Assembly (NCBI RefSeq): GCF_002799245.1
Contig: NZ_NEQV01000001.1
Coordinates: forward strand, 1,109,000-1,172,999
Direction: 5' to 3'
DNA: 64,000 nucleotides
DNA from: Stenotrophomonas maltophilia
Lineage (GTDB): Bacteria; Pseudomonadota; Gammaproteobacteria; Xanthomonadales; Xanthomonadaceae
This document shows positions 1 to 7,868 of the stretch, piece after piece. A model generated the notes under the pieces. The model worked only from the letters and a program-made list of their open reading frames with translations, ran no database searches and was not told where the DNA came from. Within the stretch, counting starts at the first letter, position 1. The number at the start of each line of letters is the position of its first letter. The translations under genes and the position numbers were made by a program.

Positions 1-340
1 CCTGCACGGTGCGCAGCGACAGACCGTCGCGCGAGGCCACCTTGCGATCCTGTTCCAGCTGCCCGTCGGACAGGTCGAACACGGTGACGTCGGCGCCGGC
101 CGCCGCCAGCACCGGCGCCTGCTGGCCACCGCCCGAGGCCAGGCACAGGATGCGGCGGCCGCGTACATCGCCCAGCCAGTCCAGCGGCAGCGCGCGTGGG
201 GTCAGGTGCACCTGCCAGCGGCCTTCGCGCGCGGCGGCAATGGTTGAACTCTCCACCGGGCGCGACCATTCGCGCACTTCGCTGGCCTGGCGGTCCCAGG
301 CAGCACGGTTGTGGTCGATCAAGGCCTGTCCATGGTTCAT
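1..340 (-). CDS. class I SAM-dependent methyltransferase (3' end outside the window)
   Basis: The visible 113 residues begin MNHGQALIDHNRAAWD and contain the SAM-binding stretch ILCLASGGGQQAPVLAAAGA followed by VTVFDLSDGQLEQD. This is motif I plus the acidic end of strand 2 of class I methyltransferases. The substrate cannot be told from this part. The start ATG has a good AGGAGA ribosome site eight bases upstream. It overlaps the TGA stop of the upstream LysR gene as ATGA, so the two are probably translationally coupled. The gene runs off the left edge. Confidence 0.85.
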   Translation of the reverse strand, partial: MNHGQALIDHNRAAWDRQASEVREWSRPVESSTIAAAREGRWQVHLTPRALPLDWLGDVRGRRILCLASGGGQQAPVLAAAGADVTVFDLSDGQLEQDRKVASRDGLSLRTVQ

Positions 341-1266
341 GTGTTCTCCTTGCCCGGTGGGCGCCAATCCAGATCCTGGAAGGCCGGGCTGGCGAAACAC
401 TCGGCCAGGTAGTCCAGGAATCGCCGCATGATAGCGGGCTGCTGGCGCCGTGACGCGTACACGGCATGAATGCCGAGTTCGTCCAGGCTGAACCGGGGCA
501 GCAGTTCGATCAGCTCGCCACTGCGCAGCAGCGGCGCCACCTGGTAGGTCGGCAGCATGGCGATACCGGCACCGGCCCGCACCGCCTCCAGCAGCAGCGA
601 GGCCTCGTTGGCACTGATGTTGCCGCCCACCGCCACCGACAACGAACGGCCGTCGCGGTGCAGCTGCCACAGGCTCTTGCCGACGTAGTGGTGGGTCAGG
701 CAATTGTGCGCGGCCAGATGCTCGGGGGCGGTCGGCGTGCCGCGCGCCTGCAGGTACGACGGCGTTGCGCACAGCACCGAACGGCAGGTGGCCAGCCGCC
801 GCGCGATCAGGCTGGGGTCGATCTGGCGCGCGATGCGCACGGCCAGGTCCACCCGCTCCTCCACCAGGTTCACCATGCGGTCGACCAGCAACAGCTCGAT
901 GCGCGCCGCCGGATGGCGCGCAACGAAGCCGGCCACCGCCCGCGCCAGGTGGCTCTGCCCGAACGACACGCTGGCGGTCACCCGCAACGTGCCATGCGGC
1001 TCGGGATCATTGCTGGCCAGCTCGCCCTGCAGTTCTTCGCCGATCGCCAGCATCTGCCGGAAGCGCGCCAGCGCCGCCTCGCCCGGGCCGGTCAGGCTGA
1101 CCCGGCGCGTGGTCCGGTGCAGCAGGCGCGCCCCCAGCCAGCCCTCGACCTCGGCCAGGTAGCGGCTGACCATCGCCCGCGACATGTCCAGCACCTCGGC
1201 GGCTGCGGTCAGGCTGCCGCGCTCGGCTACCTCGACGAACACGGTCATGGCGGTCAATCGGTCCAT
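337..1266 (-). CDS. LysR-family transcriptional regulator
   Basis: A 309-residue protein starting MDRLTAMTVFVEVAERGSL. It has the N-terminal winged helix-turn-helix typical of LysR proteins (SLTAAAEVLDMSRAMVSRYL, about residues 18-37) and an effector domain beginning near HGTLRVTASVSFG. Length fits the family (about 300). I chose the ATG at 1266 because the HTH starts normally there; the open frame further upstream is antisense to a good gene. It is divergent to the NAD(P)-binding reductase at 1375, the usual geometry for a LysR regulator and its target, and is coupled downstream to the methyltransferase. The effector is unknown. Confidence 0.9.
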   Translation of the reverse strand: MDRLTAMTVFVEVAERGSLTAAAEVLDMSRAMVSRYLAEVEGWLGARLLHRTTRRVSLTGPGEAALARFRQMLAIGEELQGELASNDPEPHGTLRVTASVSFGQSHLARAVAGFVARHPAARIELLLVDRMVNLVEERVDLAVRIARQIDPSLIARRLATCRSVLCATPSYLQARGTPTAPEHLAAHNCLTHHYVGKSLWQLHRDGRSLSVAVGGNISANEASLLLEAVRAGAGIAMLPTYQVAPLLRSGELIELLPRFSLDELGIHAVYASRRQQPAIMRRFLDYLAECFASPAFQDLDWRPPGKENT

Positions 1267-1374
1267 ATGCTCGATCCATGCAACAAACAAGCGCGTTATA
1301 CGCTGTTTTTCGAGCGACTGCAGCGGCCTAGAGTGGCCCCATTCCCACCCCACACCGCCCCACGGAGTCCTGCC
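1267..1374. promoter_or_regulatory. divergent promoter region between LysR gene and reductase
   Basis: This 108-bp gap separates two divergent starts and must hold both promoters. It contains an imperfect dyad, AAACAAGCG (1285-1293) against CGCTGTTTTT (1301-1310), with a perfect core AGCG-N7-CGCT. LysR proteins often bind such T-N11-A-like dyads, but assigning it as the operator is inference from position only. Confidence 0.35.
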
Positions 1375-2013
1375 ATGAAGATCGCCCTCGTTGGTTCCAC
1401 CGGCAACATCGGCCGCCAGATCGCCCGCCACGCACTGGCCCACGGCCACCAACTCACCGTCATCGTGCGCAACGCGCAGGACCTTCCGGCCGAGCTGGCC
1501 GGTGCCCATCCGGTGATCGCCTCGCTGGATGACCAGGACGCACTGGTCGCCGCCATCGCCGGCCACGACGTGCTGGCCAGCGCCTACGGCCCGCGCCCGG
1601 GCGATGACATCGGCCGTGTGGGCGACGTCGCCGCGCAGCTGGCCGCCGCCGCACGCAAGGCCGGTGTCCCGCGCCTGGTGGTGGTCGGTGGCGCCGGCAG
1701 CCTGGAAGTCGCGCCCGGCGTGCAGCTGGTGGATACCCCCAACTTCCCGGAGGCCTACAAGCCGTACGCGCTGGCCCACCGTGAGGCGTTCAACCGCCTG
1801 CAGGCGGTGGATGACCTGGACTGGACCTTCTTCTCGCCGGCCGCCGAAATCGGCCCGGGCGAAGAGCGCGGCCAGTACCGCGTGCAGCCCAGGGCCTTCC
1901 TCGCCGATGCCAGCGGCCACAGCCGGATCAGCTATGCCGACTACGGCGCCGCCTTCGTTGCCGAGCTGGAAGCACACGCGTACCCGAAGCAGATCATCAC
2001 CGCCGCGTACTGA
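1375..2013 (+). CDS. NAD(P)-binding Rossmann-fold reductase (atypical SDR, NmrA/YwnB-like)
   Basis: A 212-residue cytoplasmic protein. It opens with the dinucleotide-binding motif KIALVGSTGNIGRQIARHAL (GxxGxxG, residues 8-14) and carries the family segment RLVVVGGAGSLEV and later WTFFSPAAEIGPG. It resembles the short atypical SDR group annotated as NAD(P)-dependent oxidoreductase or NAD(P)H-binding protein. The substrate is not known. A CGGAG ribosome site precedes the ATG. The divergent LysR gene is its likely regulator. No signal peptide or membrane segment is seen. Confidence 0.85.
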   Translation: MKIALVGSTGNIGRQIARHALAHGHQLTVIVRNAQDLPAELAGAHPVIASLDDQDALVAAIAGHDVLASAYGPRPGDDIGRVGDVAAQLAAAARKAGVPRLVVVGGAGSLEVAPGVQLVDTPNFPEAYKPYALAHREAFNRLQAVDDLDWTFFSPAAEIGPGEERGQYRVQPRAFLADASGHSRISYADYGAAFVAELEAHAYPKQIITAAY

Positions 2014-2029
2014 TCGACACGCCTGTTCT

Positions 2030-2090
2030 GTAGAGCCGGGCCCACGCTCGGCTCTACGCAGACATGCAGCCGAGCATGGCTCGGCTCTAC
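2030..2090. repeat. SMAG-type REP pair
   Basis: Two GTAG-headed palindromes face each other: GTAGAGCCGGGCCCACGCTC on the plus strand from 2030, and its inverted partner ending GGCTCGGCTCTAC at 2090. They fill the gap between the reductase stop and the next gene and could form a hairpin in the transcript. Confidence 0.85.
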
Positions 2091-2104
2091 ACAAGGAATT
2101 TCCC

Positions 2105-3016
2105 ATGCGTACCGCTGCCCTGCTGCTTCCCCTCGCCCTGGCCGCCGGCTTCACCAGTGCGCCACTGCTTGCCGCACCGGCCACCACGGCGCCGGCAGCG
2201 GCGACGAAATCCCAACTGCACCTGCAGACCTTCCACCCGGGCCCGCAGGCGATGTTCTCGGTGTCCTCGGTGCTGATCGAAGGCCGTCATGACGCCATCC
2301 TGGTCGATGCGCAGTTCGGCGCCAGCGACGCACGCAAGCTGGTCGAGCTGATCCGCGCCAGCGGCAAGCAGCTGACCACGATCTACATCAGCCACGGTGA
2401 TCCGGACTACTACTTCGGCCTGGCCACCCTGCAGGACGCATTCCCGCAGGCACGCATCGTCGCCACCGCGCAGACCGTTGCCCACATCCAGCAGACCCAG
2501 GCCGGCAAGCTGGCGTACTGGGGACCGAAGATGGGCGCCGACGTGCCGGCACGCATCGTGGTGCCGCAGGTACTGGACGGCGACGCCCTGCAGCTGGAAG
2601 GCCAGCGCCTGCCGCTGATCGGCCTGGATGGCCCGACCCCGGACCGCACGGTGCTGTGGGTGCCGTCGCTGCGCGCGATCGTCGGTGGCATTCCGGTGGT
2701 GGCCGGTGAACACGTGTGGATGGCCGACACGCAGACGCCGAAATCGCACAGCGACTGGCTGCAGACCCTGCAGCGGCTGCAGGCACTGAAGCCGAAGGTA
2801 GTGGTGCCTGGGCACTACGCGCCCGGCGCGGCGCTGGATGCCAGTGCGTTGCGCTTCACCGCCGACTACATCCGCGCGTTCGATGCCGAGACTGCAAAGG
2901 CCAAGGACAGCGCAGCGCTGGTGAAGGCGATGCAGGCGCGCTACCCGAAGCTGGCCGGCGTCGCATCGCTGGAGCTGAGTGCAAAGGTAGCCAAGGGCGA
3001 GATGCAGTGGCCGTGA
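2105..3016 (+). CDS. exported metallo-beta-lactamase-fold protein with variant metal site
   Basis: A 303-residue protein with a signal peptide (MRTAALLLPLALAAGFTSAP, likely cleaved after LLAA). The fold is read from DAILVDAQFGASDARKLVE, the motif segment YISHGDPDYYFGL (about residues 97-109), GEHVWMADT and the late VVPGHY. In ordinary MBL hydrolases the motif is HxHxDH; here it is H-G-D-P-D-Y, so the second and third histidines are replaced by Asp and Tyr. Metal number or activity may therefore differ from hydrolases such as glyoxalase II. It is preceded by an SMAG pair and AAGGA, and ends before a palindrome shared with convergent dinB. The substrate is unknown. Confidence 0.8.
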   Translation: MRTAALLLPLALAAGFTSAPLLAAPATTAPAAATKSQLHLQTFHPGPQAMFSVSSVLIEGRHDAILVDAQFGASDARKLVELIRASGKQLTTIYISHGDPDYYFGLATLQDAFPQARIVATAQTVAHIQQTQAGKLAYWGPKMGADVPARIVVPQVLDGDALQLEGQRLPLIGLDGPTPDRTVLWVPSLRAIVGGIPVVAGEHVWMADTQTPKSHSDWLQTLQRLQALKPKVVVPGHYAPGAALDASALRFTADYIRAFDAETAKAKDSAALVKAMQARYPKLAGVASLELSAKVAKGEMQWP

Positions 3017-3072
3017 GATAGGGGGGTCTTTTGCAGGGCTGCGTCCTGCAGCCGTTCCCACGGGATGCCGAT

Positions 3073-3113
3073 GGGGTCAGATCCGTTTTCCTTCGGGAAA
3101 CGGATCTGACCCC
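3073..3113. repeat. GGGGTCAGA-family palindrome, possible bidirectional terminator
   Basis: A near-perfect 41-bp palindrome: GGGGTCAGATCCGTTTTCC, a TTC loop, then the complement ending GGATCTGACCCC. It sits between two convergent genes (the MBL-fold protein and dinB), so one hairpin could end both transcripts. No T-tract follows it. Confidence 0.8.
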
Positions 3114-3121
3114 AGGCTTGA

Positions 3122-4216
3122 TCAGCTGTGCGGAGAGTCGCTGGATTCACTCTCGAACAATTCCCCCTGCACCACCGCCTCCTTTTCGCGGAAGCCACCG
3201 AGCCCGACGCCGACCAGGCGGTAACGCGTCTCCGCCGGCAGATCGACGCGGGCGCGCAGGGCCAGTGCGATATCGCGCAGTTCTTCCATCGATTCCGGCG
3301 GGCGTTCCGGGGTGAAGCTGCGGGTGAGGATGCGGAACTGCGCGGTCTTCAGCTTCAGCACCACGGTATGCCCGACACGTTCGGTCTTGCGCGTGGCGTT
3401 CCAGGTCTTCTCCGCCAGCTGCACGATCGCTTCGCCCAGGTCTTCCAGCAGCAGGTCCTCGGCGAAGGTGTCTTCCGAGGAGATCGACTGCACCTGCTGG
3501 TCCGGTTCCACCGGCCGCTCGTCGATGCCGCGTGCACGGTTGTACAGGCTGCGGCCAAAGCTGCCGAACGCCTCTTCCAGGTCGATCAAGGCCCACTGCC
3601 GCAGGTCGCCGCAGGTGACGATGCCGCGCGCGGCCAGCTTGGCTTCCATCACCTTGCCGACGCCGGGGACCCGGTTCACCGGCAGCGGCAGCAGGAACGC
3701 ATCCACCCGCTGCGGCGGAATCACGAACTGGCCATCGGGCTTGCGCCAGTCCGAAGCGATCTTGGCCAGGAACTTGTTCGGCGCGATCCCGGCGGAGGCC
3801 GTCAGCTGGGTTTCCTCACGGATCTGCATGCGGATGGTACGGGCGATGTCGGTGGCCAGTTCGATGCCGCTCTTCGGCTCGGTCACGTCCAGGTAGGCCT
3901 CGTCCAGCGACAACGGCTCGACCAGGTCGGTGTGGCGCAGGAAGATCTCGCGCACCTGGCGTGACACCGCTTTGTAACGTGCGAAATCCGGCGGCACGAA
4001 GATCGCATCCGGACACAGGCGTTCGGCACGCAGTGCCGGCATCGCCGAACGCACACCGAACACGCGCGCCTCGTACGAGGCCGCGCACACCACCGAGCGT
4101 GCGCCGCGCCATGCCACAACCACCGGCTTGCCGCGCAGTGACGGATCGTCGCGCTGCTCCACCGACGCGTAGAACGCGTCCATGTCGACGTGGATGATCT
4201 TGCGCAGTCGGGTCAT
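3122..4216 (-). CDS. dinB: DNA polymerase IV
   Basis: A 364-residue Y-family translesion polymerase. The palm motifs are clear: IIHVDMDAFYASVEQ near the N-terminus (Asp11, Asp13) and SLDEAYLD at residues 103-110 (Asp105, Glu106), which carry the catalytic acidic residues. They are followed by the TASAGIAPNKFLAKIAS segment, a helix-hairpin-helix region (VNRVPGVGKVMEAKL) and a little-finger domain. Length is close to E. coli DinB (351). I placed the start at MTRLRKII because the longer frame adds only a Pro-rich stretch. The C-terminus lacks a recognisable QLxLF clamp motif; VVQGELFESE is the nearest candidate. No LexA box was seen upstream. Confidence 0.95.
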   Translation of the reverse strand: MTRLRKIIHVDMDAFYASVEQRDDPSLRGKPVVVAWRGARSVVCAASYEARVFGVRSAMPALRAERLCPDAIFVPPDFARYKAVSRQVREIFLRHTDLVEPLSLDEAYLDVTEPKSGIELATDIARTIRMQIREETQLTASAGIAPNKFLAKIASDWRKPDGQFVIPPQRVDAFLLPLPVNRVPGVGKVMEAKLAARGIVTCGDLRQWALIDLEEAFGSFGRSLYNRARGIDERPVEPDQQVQSISSEDTFAEDLLLEDLGEAIVQLAEKTWNATRKTERVGHTVVLKLKTAQFRILTRSFTPERPPESMEELRDIALALRARVDLPAETRYRLVGVGLGGFREKEAVVQGELFESESSDSPHS

Positions 4217-4310
4217 GTCAGGCGGAAAAGGCGGGGGCGGGCCGGGCGGGCCACACGCCCAAGTATGGTCTTTGCACATCAACAGGATGCGCGTATTCCC
4301 TTGAAAACAC

Positions 4311-4328
4311 TACGGTTGCGTACGGTTG
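4311..4328. promoter_or_regulatory. direct repeat TACGGTTG upstream of fabA
   Basis: The octamer TACGGTTG occurs twice (4311-4318 and 4321-4328), exactly ten bases apart, which places both on the same helix face. It lies about 80-100 bp before the fabA start, preceded by TTGAAA, a possible -35. A regulator binding this repeat is inference. Confidence 0.35.
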
Positions 4329-4407
4329 AAATGTTTGATCGGCACCGTTTCCACGGGCATCCTCGAGAACTTGTTTTCCCGTTTCCCCGCTTCCAGGATT
4401 GTGCTTC

Positions 4408-4923
4408 ATGACCCGTCTCCACGCGTTCAACCGCGAACAGCTGCTGGCCAGCGCACGCGGTGAACTGTTCGGCGCCGCCGCCGGCCGTTTGCCCAACGAT
4501 CCGATGCTGATGTTCGACCGCATCACCGACATCCACGAGGACGGCGGACCGCACGGCAAGGGCATGGTACGCGCCGAGCTGGATATCCGCCCGGACCTGT
4601 GGTTCTTCGGCTGCCACTTCATCGGCGACCCGGTGATGCCCGGCTGCCTGGGCCTGGACGCCATGTGGCAGCTGACCGGCTTCTTCCTGACCTGGCTGGG
4701 CGCCCCCGGCAAGGGACGTGCACTCGGCTGCGGCGAGGTAAAGTTCACCGGCCAGGTACTGCCGGACGCCAAGCTGGTGCGCTACGAGATCGACATCAGC
4801 CGGGTCATCAACCGCAAGCTGGTGATGGCCCAGTCTGACGCCCGCATGTACGTGGATGATCGCGAAATCTACAGCGCGCGCGACCTGCGCGTCGGCCTGT
4901 TCACTGAAACCGGGAGCTTCTGA
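4408..4923 (+). CDS. fabA: 3-hydroxydecanoyl-ACP dehydratase/isomerase
   Basis: A 171-residue single hot-dog-domain enzyme of type II fatty acid synthesis. It dehydrates 3-hydroxydecanoyl-ACP and isomerises the trans-2 product to cis-3, the branch point for unsaturated fatty acids. The active-site histidine and aspartate are in place: [20 protein letters not shown] gives His70 and Asp84, the same numbering as the E. coli enzyme (172 aa). The ATG at 4408 is preceded by AGGA. The gene overlaps fabB by one base (TGATG), so the two are coupled. Confidence 0.97.
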   Translation: MTRLHAFNREQLLASARGELFGAAAGRLPNDPMLMFDRITDIHEDGGPHGKGMVRAELDIRPDLWFFGCHFIGDPVMPGCLGLDAMWQLTGFFLTWLGAPGKGRALGCGEVKFTGQVLPDAKLVRYEIDISRVINRKLVMAQSDARMYVDDREIYSARDLRVGLFTETGSF

Positions 4924-6131
4924 TGCGTCGCGTTGTCATCACCGGCATGGGCATCACGTCCTGCCTCGGCAATGATCTGGATACCGTTTCGGCCGCGCTG
5001 CGCGAAGGGCGCTCCGGCATCACCGCGCTGTCCGACCACACCGAAGCCGGGCTGCGCAGCCAGGTCGGTGGCCGTGTCGACCTCGACCTGGACGCCTTGA
5101 TCGATCGCAAGCAGAAGCGCTTCATGAGCGACGCGGCGGCCTTCGCCTACCTGTCCATGCGCGATGCCATCGCCGACGCCGGGCTCAGCCCCGAGCAGGT
5201 CAGCAACCTGCGTACCGGCCTGATCGCCGGTTCCGGCGGCGGCTCCAGCGAATGGCAGATCGGTGCCGTCGACCTGCTGCGCGAACGTGGCGTACGCAAG
5301 GTCGGCCCGTACATGGTGCCGCGCACGATGTGCTCGACCGTCTCGGCCTGCCTGGCCACGGCCTACCAGATCAAGGGGGTCAGCTACTCGCTGTCGGCCG
5401 CCTGCGCGACCTCGGCGCACTGCATCGGCGCCGCCGCGGACATGATCCGCCACGGTGCGCAGGACATCATGTTCGCCGGTGGCGGCGAAGACCTGCACTG
5501 GTCGATGAGCGTGATGTTCGACGCGATGGGTGCGCTGTCGACCAGCTTCAACGAAACCCCGGCCAGCGCCTCGCGCCCGTATGACAAGGACCGCGACGGC
5601 TTCGTCATCGCCGGTGGCGGCGGCATGCTGGTGCTGGAAGATTACGACCACGCCGTCGCGCGCGGTGCCCACATCCATGCCGAGCTGATCGGCTATGGCG
5701 TGACGTCCGATGGCGCCGACATGGTCGCCCCGTCCGGTGAAGGCGCGGTGCGCTGCATGAAGATGGCGTTGCAGGGCGTCGATCGCCCGCTGGACTATCT
5801 CAACACCCACGGCACCTCGACCCCGCTGGGCGACGTCACCGAGCTCAACGCGATCCGCGAAGTGTTCGGCGACGCGGTGCCGCCGCTGTCCTCGACCAAG
5901 GCGCTGTCCGGCCATTCGTTGGGCGCGGCCAGCGTGCACGAGGCGATCTACTGCCTGCTGATGATGCGCGATGGCTTCGTCGCCGGTTCGGCCAACATCG
6001 GCGAGCTGGACCCGAAGGTGGTGGACTTCCCGATCCTGCGCGAGAGCCGCGAGCAGAAGCTGGATACGGTGATGTCCAACAGCTTCGGCTTCGGTGGCAC
6101 CAACGCAGCGCTGGTGTTCGGGCGGGTGTGA
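4923..6131 (+). CDS. fabB: beta-ketoacyl-ACP synthase I
   Basis: A 402-residue condensing enzyme that elongates the cis-3 product made by FabA. The catalytic triad is intact: Cys161 in [14 protein letters not shown], His296 in [13 protein letters not shown] and His331 in [12 protein letters not shown]. Length is typical (E. coli FabB 406). The start overlaps the fabA stop, the standard proteobacterial fabAB arrangement, and this is the membrane-fluidity branch. It is followed by a long SMAG array rather than a further gene. Confidence 0.97.
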   Translation: MRRVVITGMGITSCLGNDLDTVSAALREGRSGITALSDHTEAGLRSQVGGRVDLDLDALIDRKQKRFMSDAAAFAYLSMRDAIADAGLSPEQVSNLRTGLIAGSGGGSSEWQIGAVDLLRERGVRKVGPYMVPRTMCSTVSACLATAYQIKGVSYSLSAACATSAHCIGAAADMIRHGAQDIMFAGGGEDLHWSMSVMFDAMGALSTSFNETPASASRPYDKDRDGFVIAGGGGMLVLEDYDHAVARGAHIHAELIGYGVTSDGADMVAPSGEGAVRCMKMALQGVDRPLDYLNTHGTSTPLGDVTELNAIREVFGDAVPPLSSTKALSGHSLGAASVHEAIYCLLMMRDGFVAGSANIGELDPKVVDFPILRESREQKLDTVMSNSFGFGGTNAALVFGRV

Positions 6132-6486
6132 TGCGGCAGGTGTGCCGACCAACGGTCGGCACCCACCAGGGCGGTGGTCGGCACCCTCCCGAAGATGTAG
6201 AGCCGAGCCCATGCTCGGCTCAGTGCCAACCAAGGTTGGCACCTACCGGAAGGGTAGCGCCGGGCCATGCCCGGCGGAATCGGCAAGATGTGCCGACCAA
6301 CGGTCGGCACCCACCAGGGCGGTGGTTGGCACCCACCCGAAGATGTAGAGCCGAGCCCATGCTCGGCTCAGCAAGATGTGCCGACCAACGGTCGGCACCC
6401 ACCAAGGCGGTGATCGGCAGCCACCGGAGCGGTGGTGGGCATTCACCAGGGCTTTGGAGCATGCCGACCTGCGGCCGGCCCCACGG
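6132..6486. repeat. composite SMAG array with internal duplication
   Basis: This 355-bp gap has no gene. It holds at least eight palindromes of four stem types: GTGCCGACC-AACGGTCGGCAC (6142, 6290, 6378), GTAGAGCCGAGCCCATGCTC (twice), GTGCCAACC-AAGGTTGGCAC and GTAGCGCCGGGCCATGCCCG. A block of about 84 bp beginning at 6142 recurs nearly unchanged from 6290, and its first part again from 6378, so the array grew by local duplication. The convergent fabB and HAD genes end on either side. Confidence 0.85.
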
Positions 6487-7170
6487 TTACCTCGGCAACA
6501 ACGGCAACAGCAGCGCGTGCGCGTCCACCAGCGAGCCGACGATGCGGTGGCCCAGTGCGCGCAGTTCTTCATCCGGGTGCACCAGGTCCGGCACCTGGAT
6601 CACGGTCATGCCGGCCGCCAGTGCGGCCCGCGTGCCGGCTGGCGAGTCTTCCAGCGCCAGGCACCGCTCGGGCACCTGGCCCAGCCGCTGCGCGGCCAGC
6701 AGGTAGATGTCCGGCGCCGGTTTCGGCCGCGCCACGTCACCACTGGTGATCACGGCATCGAAGTACGGCAGCAGGCCGGCAGCGGCCAGCTTGCGGTTGG
6801 CCCGCGGCTGCCGCGTGGTGGTTGCCACCGCACGTGGGATCGCATGCGACTTCAGCAGGTCCAGCAGCTCCAGAATGCCCGGCCGCAGCGGCAGCCCGGT
6901 CTGCGTGCGTGCTTCGTACAACTCATGGCAACGTGCCGCCACCGCGTCGATCACGCTGTCCTCGATACCCTGCGCATGCAGCAGCGCGTGCGTGTCGCGG
7001 TCGCCGAGGCCGACCATGCGCAGGAACACCGCCTCGTCCAGGCCCAGCCCGAATTCGTCGGCCGCCTGGCTCCAGCAGGCCAGCGAGACACGCTCGCTGT
7101 CGATCATCAGTCCGTCCATGTCGAAGATGACGGCGTCGGGCAGGAACGGCAGCGCAGCAATGGTAGTCAT
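6487..7170 (-). CDS. HAD-superfamily hydrolase (subfamily IA, beta-phosphoglucomutase/phosphatase-like)
   Basis: A 227-residue cytoplasmic phosphatase-type protein. HAD motif I is VIFDMDGLMIDSE (nucleophile Asp17, acid/base Asp19). Later motifs are ATTTRQPRANRKL and KPAPDIYLLAAQRLG with EDSPAGTRAALAAG, typical of the pgmB/YniC/GPH-like group. A small-sugar or nucleotide phosphate substrate is likely but unspecified. I chose MTTIAALPF as start because its ATG overlaps the rsuA stop (ATGA) and the longer frame lacks a ribosome site. It is the last gene of the rsmC-rsuA operon. Confidence 0.85.
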   Translation of the reverse strand: MTTIAALPFLPDAVIFDMDGLMIDSERVSLACWSQAADEFGLGLDEAVFLRMVGLGDRDTHALLHAQGIEDSVIDAVAARCHELYEARTQTGLPLRPGILELLDLLKSHAIPRAVATTTRQPRANRKLAAAGLLPYFDAVITSGDVARPKPAPDIYLLAAQRLGQVPERCLALEDSPAGTRAALAAGMTVIQVPDLVHPDEELRALGHRIVGSLVDAHALLLPLLPR

Positions 7171-7868
7171 GGAGCGAACAGCGTATCCAGGTCGGTGGAA
7201 GTGAGCTGCCGCCATTGCCCTTCGTCCAGCCCCTGCAGGTCCAGCCCGCCGACGCGGCTGCGGTGCAGGGCCTGCACGTGGTTGCCGGTGGCGGCGAACA
7301 TGCGGCGTACCTGATGGTAACGGCCTTCATGCAGCACCAGGCGCGCGCGACGCGCCTCCAGCACCTCGAGTTCAGCCGGCAGCAGGGGGGTCTTCTCGGA
7401 CTCCAGCATCAGCGTGCCGCTGGCGAACAACGCCACTTCGTCGCCGCGCAGGTCGTCGCTCAACTCGACTTCGTAGACCTTCGGCAGTTTCGACTTCGGC
7501 GAGATGATCCGGTGCAGCAGGCCACCATCATCGGTCAGCAGCAGCAGGCCACTGGTCTCGCGGTCGAGGCGGCCGACCGTGGACAGCACCGGATCGCGGT
7601 CGCGGAAGCGCGGCGGCAGCAGGTCATAGATCAGGCGACCGGTGTCCTTGGTCGAGCAGGTGTAGCCGGCCGGCTTGTGCAGCGCGATCGACAGCCCCAC
7701 CGGCGGGTCCAGCGGCTCGCCATCGACACGGATCGCCTCGTGCGGCACCTGGTCGTCGGCGTACAGCACCTCGCCGTCGGCGTCGGTGACGCGGCCTTCG
7801 CGGAACATCCACTGCACCTGCTTGCGGCTGCCATAGCCGAGGTTGGCGATGTGCTTGACCAGCTTCAC
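7167..7868 (-). CDS. rsuA: 16S rRNA pseudouridine(516) synthase
   Basis: A 233-residue RsuA-family enzyme (E. coli RsuA 231). It has an N-terminal S4 RNA-binding region (MKLVKHIANLGYGSRKQVQW) and the catalytic motif VGRLDRETSGLLLLTDDG with Asp102, the same number as in E. coli. The C-terminal EGRYHQVRRMFAATGNHV matches RsuA better than RluB, RluE or RluF. The start is GTG, overlapping the rsmC stop as GTGA, and the stop overlaps the HAD gene. It isomerises U516 of 16S rRNA before assembly is complete. Confidence 0.9.
   Translation of the reverse strand: MKLVKHIANLGYGSRKQVQWMFREGRVTDADGEVLYADDQVPHEAIRVDGEPLDPPVGLSIALHKPAGYTCSTKDTGRLIYDLLPPRFRDRDPVLSTVGRLDRETSGLLLLTDDGGLLHRIISPKSKLPKVYEVELSDDLRGDEVALFASGTLMLESEKTPLLPAELEVLEARRARLVLHEGRYHQVRRMFAATGNHVQALHRSRVGGLDLQGLDEGQWRQLTSTDLDTLFAP

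Noticed and set aside
1529..2104. In-frame extension of the MBL-fold protein upstream through the reductase gene
   Set aside because: The extension is an out-of-frame reading of the reductase. The signal peptide and AAGGA site show the true start at 2105.
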